A stretch of 64,000 nucleotides of DNA, taken from NCBI GenBank assembly GCA_000310025.1, contig FN647863.1, forward strand, positions 281,436 to 345,435, written 5' to 3'. Below the pieces are notes generated by a model that was not told the origin of the DNA, made no database searches, and worked only from the letters and a program-made list of their open reading frames with translations. Below, one piece after another: positions 47,175 through 58,618 of this stretch; the stretch's first letter is position 1; each line of letters begins with the position of its first letter. A program made the position numbers and the translations under genes. Origin of the DNA: Ectocarpus siliculosus. Taxonomy: Eukaryota > Sar > Phaeophyceae > Ectocarpales > Ectocarpaceae.

Positions 47175-48009
47175 CTGGAGTTGGTCAAGGTTGCAGAGGC
47201 ACGAGAGGCTCCAGTGCAAGTCCTCTACCACCGGCACCAAGACGAACTTCTTGGTGAAGATATTCACGCCCCCGTACCAGCGCTGCACACTGCTGTAAGC
47301 CGCCTGAGAACAGCCGTTGGGGTTAGCGCATTCGGGAAATAGTGATGGAGTTAATAAGTTGTAGATATGTACATCAGTGCTCAAATCCCGCGCAATGCCG
47401 CGGTCATCGACACCCCGGTAGGGGGTGACGGGTGCCACAAACGAACACCTCCTTGTGCGGGGTGAAGGAAAATTAGATGAAGTACGAAGTAATTGTTTCA
47501 CCCAGCTATGCGTACGTTGCACCCTAGGCCTAGGGGCTCATGAAGGAGATACAAAACTTGGAACAAGTGGGCCGTGGTGGCATCTGGATAGCGATGAAAG
47601 TGACACGAAATGAGCGCATTAACTTCAACTCTCAACATTGACTTATTTCGTCTAGGCATGTAGCGCCGTCGCCTGCTACAAGTAACCAGCACCGCCACGT
47701 TCCAGGGCCAGCGGCAATCGCGCTCGGCGCTAACAGAAACCCCGTAACGCTTCTCACTAGGTTAGGGCTTACATCGAAATCGGAGAAGCTCCTATTGGAA
47801 AGCTTGGCGTAGAAGGCGCCCATGGACCCACCATTCGCCGGCGTTCTACCAACACCACCGACAACAGCAGCGCCGGCGTCGGCGTCAAACCCGTCAGGCG
47901 CGGCGGCAGCAGCACCATCAGCAGAATCGGTTCCCTCGGCGACATCGGCACCTGCAAGAACGCCACCGCCACCGACGTCACGACGCCCGACGACACCGCC
48001 ACCACTGCT
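47175..48009 (-). CDS. Ulp1/SENP-type (C48) SUMO protease, partial
   Basis: Removes SUMO from proteins, usually in the nucleus. Two exons join in phase 0: up to 48009-47773 and 47303-47175. The first has a Gly/Ala-rich linker then MGAFYAKLSNRSFSDFD, like the 'FFYTKL' motif of the family. The second is 43 residues: AAYSSVQRWYGGVNIF, then VLVPVVEDLHWSLSCLCN, the 'V.RW.....F....+.+P....HWSL' block with the catalytic His. The Asp and the Q..DCG block must follow but were not found next. A charged exon at about 46970-46820 (HFNPDLFSPSDIADERRQLR, then GTAAGT) could be an insertion as in Ulp2/SENP6-like enzymes. The N-terminus is unresolved. Confidence 0.6.
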
Positions 48010-49278
48010 TCACGACTACCCTCGTCGTCGTGGGCGCTACGTCAACTCTTCCACACCTGCTCCTTGTTAGTAACGCGCCTACATGAATGTGCCTGTAGAG
48101 TGAGAGGGGTGGGTGGGTGGGTGGGTGGGGTGGTGATTAGTCAACATGGCACCCGACCATAGATATCGAACGCACGCTTTGACGTAAGAAGTATTGAGTT
48201 TCCTTGTGTTTCCTTCGCCCGACACGTCGAAGGTAAGCAAAAGGGGAATGTAGGCTGGCGCCAGAGTTATTTTGTGTGAGGTACTTTTGAGTTCGCAGGT
48301 GGTTCCTGTTGTATTCTTATCCCTTACCCAGATCATTCGATGTAAGTATTGGATTTGGTTGGGTGAGGCCTCCTGCGCCTGCAGGAGGGCCTCGCCACAA
48401 GTAACCCTTTGGGCTGGGTGTGCCCAGGCCCAAAGTGTTTGAATGATCAGTAAGTTCATGAATATAGTAAGCATTGTGTAGGGTGGGTGGGATGGTCTCA
48501 AATATACCCCTTCTTCTCTGCTCCGGCGTATTTCGGGAGAGAAAAGGGGGACTAAACTAGGTGGGGTCGTTTTCCAACATCCTTTCTGGAATATCTGACT
48601 CTTCCCGATTTCGTTCCGAAACCTAGATGCGTCTCAAATCCGAGATTACCAACATATCTCTCCGTCTTGTACAGCTGAAACTCATGGTCCGGAGGTAAGA
48701 AAACTGTGATAAGCCCACCAGCAGCTACCGTTCACAGTAAGGACATACGTTTGAGAAACAAACTGGGCGTGGTTAAACAGCTGCAGCCCTTTTTTTTTCT
48801 TTGGGAATAAACGGCAGGTCGGACCCTACGTTAATGCTCCGTTATCGCAGCGAAGCTTGGAGGACTTGGTTCTTGTGAAGCGGGTTGACACGCGTGGTCA
48901 ACGCATCGTCACACAAGTGCACCCCCCCCCCCCCTTCCCCCCCTTCAGCGTAGTCCATCGATCACATAACTCTCTCAGCCTACTAACCGGAACAGGTTGG
49001 TGACCGAGCACCAAGCACTATTCCCCTGTCACTCGACATCAATCGGTTTTTTCCTGCTCCTCCTGTCTCTCTCCCTCTATCCGCCCCCTTCGTCTTCATC
49101 TGCACTGACCTAAGTCTGACGGATGATAAAATCGTCCATAGGACGGCGCTTTCGCGATGCTTCCCTCGGCTTTGGTTTTGATGGCGATGAATGCGTTGTT
49201 GCCGTCGCCCCCTTCGCAGAACCTACGTTCCGCAATTTATCCGAACCGAGCGAGGCCAGACAGGGATACAAAGAGAGG
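48010..49278. other. Stretch without a recognisable gene
   Basis: A minus frame at 48079-48501 (RMIWVRDKNTTGTTCELKST region) is protein-like but unplaced. A GGTG/CACC run lies at 48108-48133 and a C-rich run near 48920. Part may be the upstream region of the SUMO protease gene. Confidence 0.3.
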
Positions 49279-49361
<83 letters not shown>

Positions 49362-49376
49362 GGAGAGAGAGAGAGA
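49279..49376. repeat. GA microsatellite followed by GATA repeats
   Basis: About 27 GA units, then seven or eight GATA units, then more GA. No associated element was recognised. Confidence 0.92.
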
Positions 49377-51363
49377 GAAGGCGAGGGGGAGGAAGCGAGA
49401 GAGAGAAGATGAAAGTTAAATAGACTCGTGAGATCGTCGTGCATTTAAGGGGAGGGATTAAAGATCAACCGCGCTGCCCAATACGAACGTACACACCCAA
49501 CTCCCACGGCCAGGCGTGCCTTACTCGGGATTAAACCGACCCACTCCGGTGAAGACACAATGCGTTCATGACATCGCCCGGGGCACTGTCTTACACAATC
49601 TGTCCATAATTCTACCAGAAAATTCCGGCGGTGCTCCAATATACAACATCCACAAAACTCGCCCGAAAACGGTCACATCGAACAGAATGCACAGCGTGGT
49701 GTCCTCCGGGTCCCCGCTCCTGTGGAATCGACAGACTAAAGCCAAAGAAGGAAACCGAGAGGGACATGCGCGACATCACGCAACGCAGAGGCGGGTGAAG
49801 TACGAGGTTAAGGCGAGGCATGGCTCTCGTTAATGTCCCAGGGTCTTCGTTATTGTGTGTTTTATACGGTTCACGGGTGAAAGTGTAGCAAGCAATTCCC
49901 AGAGACTGTGGCCTCGCCGACTGACAACTACTCCATGATCTCGGCGGCTCGCGCTTCGCCGTAGCAGTCACATCCCAGTACAATGTTTTTAAAACATTAA
50001 AAACAGCTTGAGTAACCCCATCGGCTAATAGATTGTAGCGCACATCAGTCTAGGCGTTGTTCCCAAGCGTCGAGCCTATTTTGGGCTGTCTGGGTTGAGG
50101 GGAGGTTTAGCGCAGTCGTCCTGCATATAATTCTGGCGAACGAGCGCAGAGAAGTGCTTTACGTTCATCTTGTTTCGTTCTCTTTGCGGTACTCCATTCC
50201 CCATTACAACGTGGTTGTGTTTGTGAGGAACCTGCGGAAGGCGCGTGCTGACTAGGTATGTACTTGCTCCATAGCCAAGTTTGAGTGTTGTTTGAGCATT
50301 GAATGGCTACACCTCGAACGCGGAGGTCAGAATCCCCCTAGCCGTACGTTGTCATAGCCTGTGTCCGTAGGTAATCACCGTCTCAGAAATACCTTGCGCC
50401 GTTCCTCATACAGCAGAGAAAGCCGTGGCATTTGGTGATCGTGGTACGTGTAGGGTCTGACACACACAGAACACCGGCCACAAAGACTAGGGCTTTGGCA
50501 TTCATGGGCATGGTCTCCTACATCACAGACGATACTGCTGCCTGAGCAAGGTGCGATCTCCACCTCAACCTCTCCAGCCGATCGTCAACCCCACGAGATT
50601 GTTTATCGATACGTAGCAGTCACCCGTCACGGTCCATTTCCCGATCATGATCGCCTCCCCAGCCGTCTCCGGAACGGACCCAGCCTTCGGGGGTGTCGAC
50701 TTTGGGTGTTGTCTCGCCACCTTGCTCGCGAATAACAGAGAAGAGGGGGGAGAACAGTTAGAGCTTAGCTCGTCAACAAAAACCACGGTGCCGCAATAAC
50801 GCTGAATACGCCTCGCATCTCGCCGTACGATTAGGTGCATGCGACGGTCACATTCTACACCCTCTCGGGACCGGAGAAACGACGTGAGGCCGATCGACCG
50901 AAGAAGTCGACCTCACCCCCAGAACGTGGTAATTGCGTAATCGCGATTGAAAGCCGTGTGTGTTCTACCCTTGCATGTTGTATGTCGGTGTGCAGTCTTT
51001 TGGCCAGGTAATCATCACGACGCCACAAAATACATCTAACCTCAACGTTCGCAAGTCGACAATACCACGCAAAGGTTGATGCACCTTTCCCGGCGCTTGC
51101 GGCGACGATGACGAGCCGGCCCGTCGTTCGTTGACGCCCGAGAGGCGAGCCTTGTCGTACCCGCACGTCCTGTTCGGGCCTTCTACTTTGACGTCAGCGA
51201 ACCTCGGGGGTTTCTTTGCGTGCTTTTCCATCACGACTGCATAATTTGCCAGTACAGGTGTGACGTTGTGGCATCCCATACAAAGTGCCCCGCGTGCAAG
51301 GAGATCCACAGTGTACTACCACGCCCCTTTGGGGTCTGACCAGTCATGAGGTTTGATTACGTG
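49377..51363. other. Stretch with unplaced minus frames
   Basis: Minus frames at 50565-50840 (RYCGTVVFVDELSSN), 50855-51166 (LVIVAASAGKGASTFAWYC) and 50965-51309 are protein-like and overlap in different frames. They could be exons of one gene, but no phase-consistent join was fixed and no family is recognised. Confidence 0.3.
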
Positions 51364-52325
51364 TGATGACTGATGAGATGTCATGAGCGGCGATGAGCGC
51401 TATTATTAGCGATCATGAGCTGTCATGAGCTACCATGGGCGCTCATGAGCGCTCGTGAGCTGCCATGATTGCCCATAAGTGCTCATGAGCGCTCACGAGC
51501 TGTCATGAGTGCCCATGAGCGCCCATGGGCTGCCATGTGCTGTGATGAGCGCTCATGACCTGTAATGACCTGTAATGAGCGGTGATAAGCGGCCATGAGC
51601 TGTCATGAGCGGTGATGAGTGGTCATGAGCGATCATGAGCCGTGAGAAGCCGTGATGATCTGTCATGAGCGGTCATGAGCGGTCATTGGCCGTGATGAGC
51701 TGTCATGAGCGGTGATAAGCGGTCATGGGCCGTGATGAGCTGGCATGATCGTTCACGGGCGCCCATGAGCAGTAATAAGCTGTCATGAGCTGTCACAAGC
51801 TGTCATGAGTTGTCATGAGCCGTAATGCGCTATCGTGAGCGGTAATAAGTTGTCATGAGCGGTAATGCGCGCATGAGCGGGGATGAGGGCTCATGAGGTG
51901 TCATGAGGGCTCAGGAGTGCTCATGAGCCGTGATGAGATGTCATGACGCCTCATGAGCCGTGATGAGCTGCCATGGGCGTGCATGAGCGCTCATGGGCGC
52001 CTACGAGCCGTCATGAGCGGTCGTGAGCGCTCATGAGCGACCATAGTGTGTCCCACGAGATGCGTCATGGTAACTCTTGAGACGTCCCGTGACGTCTCGT
52101 GGAACGCCTCAAGGGGGCCCATGGGGCATCTCACGGCCACTCATGGGCCGACCCATGAGGCGACCCATGAGTCGGCTCATGGGTCGCCTCATGATTCGGC
52201 TCATGAATGGCCATGAGGTGCCATGGGTCTCATGGGGCCCCGTGAGCCGCACGATGACACCTCGAGGCATCTCGCGAGCCAACCCATGAGGGGTCGTGGT
52301 GCAACTCATGGGCGCTCATGGGGCG
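51364..52325. repeat. Satellite of a palindromic decamer, array 2, inverted relative to array 1
   Basis: About 0.96 kb of 10-base units such as GGTCATGAGC, TGTCATGAGC and GGTGATGAGC, about 95 copies: the reverse complement of the variants in array 1. The right end (52044-52325) shifts to CCCATGGGGC and CTCATGGGTC variants, linking it to the GCCCATGGGC arrays at 10.4 and 13.9 kb. Confidence 0.9.
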
Positions 52326-52534
52326 CCTCGTTTTTTGTTCAAATAACGGTGTATGATAACACGAGCAACCTCCGCCAAGCTCCCAAACCTCCTAGAAATA
52401 GGCATACATACATGTATCTCTGCTGAATGTAGGGGCATCGGCAATGATTCATGATGACAAAGCGACCAACATGAAAAGACCATCCCCGCCCCCAACGCTG
52501 CTTCCTGCTTCTTCAATCCAAACAACAGAAAATC

Positions 52535-52771
52535 ATGCCAGAGATCCCCACCACGTACAGAGACGCCACCAGCACCCTCGAGCTCCTGGACCGCGATGAG
52601 CGGACGAACGGCGCCAGGGCGAGCGGTGCAGGCAGGGGCACCATCGGCAACAGCAAGGGTGCTACCGTGGAGTCGGGTGTGGAGTATATCCCGTACAGAC
52701 CCCCGGACACAAACGCGAACTCCCGTGCCTCTCAAGCGGCTGGAAGCGGCATCAAATTATCTAGACAGTGA
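52535..52771 (+). CDS. Small uncharacterised frame, 78 codons
   Basis: ATG 52535 to TGA 52769-52771, reading MPEIPTTYRDATSTLELLDR, then Gly/Ala/Ser-rich and VEYIPYRPPDTNANSR. It follows a CAACAG that could be a splice acceptor. Hydrophilic, no known domain. It could be a single exon or chance. Confidence 0.25.
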   Translation: MPEIPTTYRDATSTLELLDRDERTNGARASGAGRGTIGNSKGATVESGVEYIPYRPPDTNANSRASQAAGSGIKLSRQ

Positions 52772-53514
52772 TACGCAAGGGAGAGACGGAGGCAGGCAGT
52801 AGTTAGGCTTAGAACAGTTCGTTCTTCCAGAACTGTTGGCCGCGCTCGTCCACAGGTTGGCGACCAGTTTTGGTCTGCTCGACGGCAAAGAAAAGTCAGA
52901 CCTGGGCAATCGACTTGTTCGAAGAGGTTTTCGACACTACCCGTTTTCTACCCACTTGATGCCATTTCCAGCCGGTTTTATTTTTATGGGAGGGTAGATT
53001 GTATCGATGTGTGCTTAGTTTGTAGGTTTCTGGAACGTACAGGCCCTTACGGATTTGAAGGGGTTGTGATTGGGTTGCCTGTTGCGATGACTGTCCTCTG
53101 TATGGACCGCTTGGTTGGATCTGCGATGCTGTGTTCGAGACACGAATCATATTTCGGGACAACCACGTTGATTTTATTGTAGATGGCTCTAACGTGGGAA
53201 TTGTTTTCAACTGAAAAACAGGTTGCCTTGCAAAACCGCGCGTATTTCAAAACGAATGGAGTCCAAGCGTGTGTGGAACAAAATTGACGTCGTGCAAGGA
53301 GCCTACGACCAGCGCTCTTCGTGCAGGTGCGTCTGAAAATTCCTTGATCGCTAGCGGGCAATTTGTTGCGATTCTGCGCTCTCTTTTCCGTTGCACAACT
53401 GCTCTGGCCACAACCTAGTCATGGTTCCCTTGCATGCTCGAGCACGTGTAATGCCACGTATCGTTCCAGGAGGGCGATGCCAAAGGACTTGCGCGGTTAT
53501 TTTACCACCGTGAA

Positions 53515-53755
53515 GCTACCGCCCTGGTGAGTGGTACCGGTAAACCGCCGCTTTTGTTTTGACTGCCTCCGTCAGACAAAGAAAGTCGTTACCGTCGAAA
53601 AAGCAAAACCCACTTACTACCACGAATACAATACCGCCGAATTGCACCACCGCCGAACGCGTACCGCCACATATTGGCGTCACACCGCCTCCGCCAAAGT
53701 CGTTTCCGCCAAAACATGAAACCCCCTACCGCCGAAACAACTATCGCTGCATCGC
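53515..53755. repeat. ACCGCC-rich degenerate repeat
   Basis: TACCGCC, ACCGCCGAA and similar motifs occur about a dozen times, as in the MITE at 57646-58040 but without clear terminal repeats. Probably a decayed relative. Confidence 0.5.
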
Positions 53756-56700
53756 TGTATGGCTGGATGACATTACCGCTCAGCATGTGTCTACCTACAA
53801 GAGGCTTTACCAAGTAAACCCGTGTCGATGTTGACCGGGGTACGTGCAGGGACCTACTGAAGAAGCTGAATATCAAAGCATACGGCAATGTCATCTTCTA
53901 CTACTTTGTTTTGTGTCGACAAGCTTTTCTGGCGATGTTGTTAGCAAATCATTTCTCAGACTCCTTCGTCTATTCATTTATAGTGCGTGTCTAGAGCAGT
54001 TGTTCGTGCCAAGTATGTTGACGCACACAGCCGCGGAAACAAACTCAAGTCTTAGTCCAAACATTTTTTCGCGAAGAGCAAGCTCGGCGAACCCGTGTTT
54101 AGAGCCATCAGAGTTGCCCTGTCTGCGTGTTCCCAAGAAACCACAAAGACGAGAGATCGTATGCTCATTTCAGCTCATTTCAGATATGTCTCCCGCCCCC
54201 AACGACCATTGCACACATGAAGCCAATCACACACGCATGCGCCAAAAATTCTATTCGTAATGTTGCTTCTTCGGGGTGTAATCTGGCGTCGTCACAATAT
54301 CGACCCAGACGAGAAACTTGTACATGGGAATAACCTGTTCAAGGCTTGAATATGGCTCGTCTTCCATACATCACCGCCTAAGAGTACTTTCCATGTTTGT
54401 TTCCCCCTCCGATTTCAAACCCCTTCCCTTCACAAACAAATGCGATGAGACACCGGACGCGATCAAGCATGTCTGTCTGCACATGCCGCTTTTGGGGCGC
54501 CGGACGGCTGCTTGCGTGACTGTTGGCCATCACACCGTGATCGGTGGCAGGCAGCATATCTATTTTCTGGGCATCACGTTGCGTCAACCAGCAGCATGTT
54601 CCCTTTACTTGCTTGGTTGTCGTTGTTAGACGTTGGTTGTTACGGTTCATGTCCCCCTGGCATGTTCGCACTGCAGCGCGAAGGAGCTCCGTTCGAAATC
54701 ATGGTGTCAATGCAAATGAGCTCAAATGCGATAGATCGGAGAATGATTCTTGAACAGGATCAAAGGCCCTCGCTCAATCGGCTACAATCGGCTGAAGGGG
54801 TGAGCAGAGGATGCCGGTATGTCGTTGGTGGTACTTTCCTAGATTCGTCAGAAGCCCGAAAACTGAAAAATGTGAAGGTAGATAAGCAACTTCATCGTAG
54901 TGTTTAACTTCTCAGAACATTGCGTACAGAATAGCGAAGAAAGAGTTTTGCGAAGGGAATGAGTGCATATATACATAAATTCACTTTGTCGGGAAATGGC
55001 AGGCGGTAGGCGAACAAACACTCAGCACACAGTTAGCGCCCGCGTTGTAGGAGATATCGATTTGGGATCGAGCCTCAAGCTCTTTGATCGTCACCACCAT
55101 CGAGAATTTGGGTCATCATGTTGATTAAGCTTATAGTGTACGATCCACGACTGAGGTGTGATCTGTCCTTATCGGACGACTTTTCTTGTTTGTCGCCAGT
55201 ACTTGAGCTTTTGCTTGTTTCCTACTCACGGGCGCTGTTTTACATCAAACACACCTACATACGTACCTAAATTGTACCTGTTGACGACTTTTTTGTTGTT
55301 GCACAGATGAAGCACTTCAAGCACAAGGAACGCCTAGAACACCGGCGCCATTCTTGGTGGCCAAACCAGACGACAGTCACGCCCACATCATCATCCACCA
55401 CAGACACCTCATCTCTCCCCCATCCCTTACCCTCTCTGCGTGCCGATAGCCTGCCCGTCCTTTGTGTGCCGGTCGACGTCGCTCGTAGAGGTGTCTCCTG
55501 CTGTACCATTCTACCATCCATTCCAGGGGGAGATTTCGACTAACGAACACACCCCATCTGGGATAGATTGGGCGCTGCGTGCAAGGAACATGTTGTGGGC
55601 GATATTGGCAACTACCATCACTATATGCAAGCACTGCGGCACATACATCGCAGATGGTTCTATGTAGCCTGTGCAGGAAATAATGCAGACTCAGAGCCTC
55701 AAACCGGTAGCTGTAGCAGTTACCAGGTACAAGCCGTTTTTTTTCGGGTCAAAGGTGCATGGCGGGACACGTGCATGCTGTGCGGGAACACGGGCCGACG
55801 CCGACAGCCGCAGCGGCCACGGCAACTGCTGTCTTTGCCCCGGCTGGTTGGGGCTGCCCTTGACGAGCGCGTCTTGTCCGCTGTCCATTCACTACGCGAA
55901 GAGGTGAGTAACAAGAGCCTCCGTCCTGTGGTGTTTATTACGAAGCAAGTCCATCATGCCAAGAAAAAGAAAGAACAAGAAGAGAACGATCGATGGTTCT
56001 CAGCAGCATGGGTTGTCTACTGTATGTTGTGTGTGTCAACCGTTCCACCTCCCTGAGACCGCGACCTACAGATTTCTGTTTGGACACATGCGAACATCAT
56101 GATATGTTGACTGTAAACATAACGTCTTTGCGGTTGCGGCAAGAGACGCGTCCATTACTGAGTGTGTGCTCGCTGTTGCATCAAACATGTGAGAGTGAAA
56201 CGGGGGAGAGCTGCACCCAGAATCACATCTTGGTTTACGGCGGCAGTGCGAGACGAAGTGAAACGGGGAATACATACTGCGGGTCGTCGCTAGGACTACA
56301 TGTACCGTACACTTGAATGCGCCAAGACGTTCTTTCATTTTCGCCGGGAGAAGGATGCAAATGTTCCTTTCCCTAGAAGTCGAATGAATGCGTAGCAACC
56401 GAAGATTTTCTTGTGACCAATTCATACCATGCACCGCGATTCATTGGCCGTGTGTGTCATATTTCGGAATGAGCAGTGGTCCGTAATGCCGTATCATTCA
56501 TTTGGTAGTGAGCCTGGTTTTTCATCTCCGTGTTTTCCATGATTTTCGGCCGATCCCCCAGTGAAAGCAAGACCAGGTATAAATCCAATCGGTTGTTTGT
56601 GTGAGCGTGTGTGATTTGCAATATCCCGCCACCCCGAATGCGTGGACCCTGGTTGAAAGTGATTATTCATTCCATTCCTCATCGATCAGAACCAAATATA

Positions 56701-56913
56701 CTCGTTTGAGCAGTTAGTCTCTGGCACGCGAAGGTGGCGGTGCGTCAGCTGGATCGCCACCAGCACTGAAGGTACGTGGAAAATTTCGGAGTCACTCTTG
56801 ACGACAGCCATGACTTCAGGGAGCTTGCCCATTCTCTGTGCTCCCACAATCAAGGACAACAGTAGTACGCACGCACGTCCATTGGAAAGTGTTCCATTTC
56901 GACCGTGGAAAAG
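53756..56913. other. Gene-poor or unresolved 3.2-kb stretch
   Basis: Plus frames at 54512-54907, 55307-55543 (MKHFKHKERLEHRRHSWWPN) and 55568-55913 (VGAALDERVLSAVHSLREE followed by GTGAGT) look partly protein-like, and a splice acceptor TTGTTGTTGCACAG precedes 55307. They may be exons of one plus-strand gene, but no family or complete phase path could be shown. Confidence 0.3.
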
Positions 56914-57429
56914 TCACACATGCCATGCTCCATAAAGCGCTTCACGGAGTCCCACAGGATGTTCATGGAACATTGTATTGCAGGTGGGGTTCATATGGAG
57001 TTGCACGGCACTCCTTGGGGCTCCATCATGGCACCTGGTGGGGCTCGGCGGAACTCCATCGAAAATTCTTCTGAGGAACCATGGCATGAACAACTGATAT
57101 AATGGCTGATTAGGAGTTCCAGATATGTTGGGAACGGGTCCAATCACATCTAAACCTTGTAGTACGCCAAAGACGTCATTTAAATTGGCCGGGTGCTGCG
57201 ATACCTGCTTCACTGCTCGGGCGTCAGTTGGACGACCCAGCATGCTGGTATGTAATTTCGGTGTAGCGAGGAGGTCCCGACATCCACGGAACAAGACTTT
57301 GGCAACGGACAAAGCTAAAGAGGAAACGAGGAAACGTGCAACATTGCTGATGCCTTTCGCACCAAAGTTCTTTCCGCGGAAACTTTCAGAACTTTCCTCC
57401 AAAATCTTTCGCATTTCCGCGGAAAACAA
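56914..57429 (-). CDS. Uncharacterised minus frame, 171 codons
   Basis: Reads MFSAEMRKILEESSESFRGK, then LLATPKLHTSMLGRPTDARA and LNDVFGVLQGLDVIGPVPNI. The middle has the flavour of retroelement pol linkers, but no catalytic motif is present. Could be a retroelement fossil or an orphan gene. Confidence 0.25.
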   Translation of the reverse strand: MFSAEMRKILEESSESFRGKNFGAKGISNVARFLVSSLALSVAKVLFRGCRDLLATPKLHTSMLGRPTDARAVKQVSQHPANLNDVFGVLQGLDVIGPVPNISGTPNQPLYQLFMPWFLRRIFDGVPPSPTRCHDGAPRSAVQLHMNPTCNTMFHEHPVGLREALYGAWHV

Positions 57430-57645
57430 CGCCGAACATCGTGTCTGACCCTCTCCAATAATGAAACGACGTGCTGTCCGTCACTATCTACAGTAAATCC
57501 GAAGAAATGCGTGAAAGCAGACGTGGAGACAATCAGCAAGGGCGATTCTAGAACATGTGGGACCCTTGAAAACGGAGAGCTGCGACTCTGCAATTGCATT
57601 TGCATTTTCGGAGATGAAAAGCGGTCGTGCACGAAAAACCATTAG

Positions 57646-58040
57646 GGTACACCTCCGGAAAATTCCCGCCGTTTTTTTCCCGCCATGGTGGGCGGTCCCG
57701 GTACTGGCGGAAATTACCGCCACATTCGGTGGTACCGGGAACCGTCGAAGGCGGTACCGCCGAAAAACGAAATACCGCCTACCGCTTAAAAAGTACCGCC
57801 ATATTGCAGTACCGCCGAAGAAGTACCGCCAAAAAACGAAGTACCTGGAACCGCAAAAAAAACCCCGCCATATTGCAGTACCACCACAAAAGTACCGCCA
57901 TAATTGGCAGTACCGGGAACCGCCAAAGGCGGTACCGCCGGAAAACGAAAAACCGCCTACCTGCCAAAAAAATACCGCCACATTGAAGTACCGCCCCGCC
58001 TGAATCCGCCTAAAAAAACTAGTACCGAGGTGTACCCTGA
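57646..58040. mobile_element. MITE of about 395 bp with internal TACCGCC repeats
   Basis: GGGTACACCTC at the left end and GAGGTGTACCC at the right end form 11-bp terminal inverted repeats. The interior is packed with GTACCGCC, GGCGGTACCGCC and CCATATTGCAGTACC motifs in both orientations. No coding capacity and no convincing target duplication. Confidence 0.6.
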
Positions 58041-58618
58041 AAAAAATGACCCCATGTCGTCAACGTTGTCCACGTTCGTTCCAAAACCGTCTCTTTGGTG
58101 ACAGCTGTGCAGGAACTCTTGTTAGTATTCATTCGAACAATTGAAGGTCGGTTGTTGTGGCTTTAGTTCGGCTTGGGCCGGCGTATCCACCACTCAAGGT
58201 GTCACGAAGATGAGCACATGGTGTGTAGTTGGGCAGCGAAATACAATACCAAACACACAGAGAGCGACAGGGGACATTGAGGAGGGACGAGTGATTTATC
58301 CGGAGAAACGTTCAAAGAATCATACGGTGGTACTGTATATTTCCTGTGCAATAGACTCGCTCGCGACGAAAACTCTACAAAAGGCTGTAACTGGACAAAC
58401 AAGGGAAGCCTTGAGAGTTCAACCCTTGCAGCCCAAATGGCATCCATCGGTTGCTCGCGAGTGTTTCTCCTGCTCGATAGGGTTCGAGTCCGAAAGAGTA
58501 TCAAGACACAATAACCTTCCACTGCCAAAACCTGAGGACAAGACCAGAACTCTCGACGTCAGCATATGGCGAATTTCGTCGAGGTCTCGCAACAAGCGAT
58601 GGTGGACACAACGCTCAC

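Noticed and set aside
46827-47342. 171-codon plus frame
   Set aside because: It runs antisense to the SUMO protease exons, which have clear family motifs and matching splice phases.
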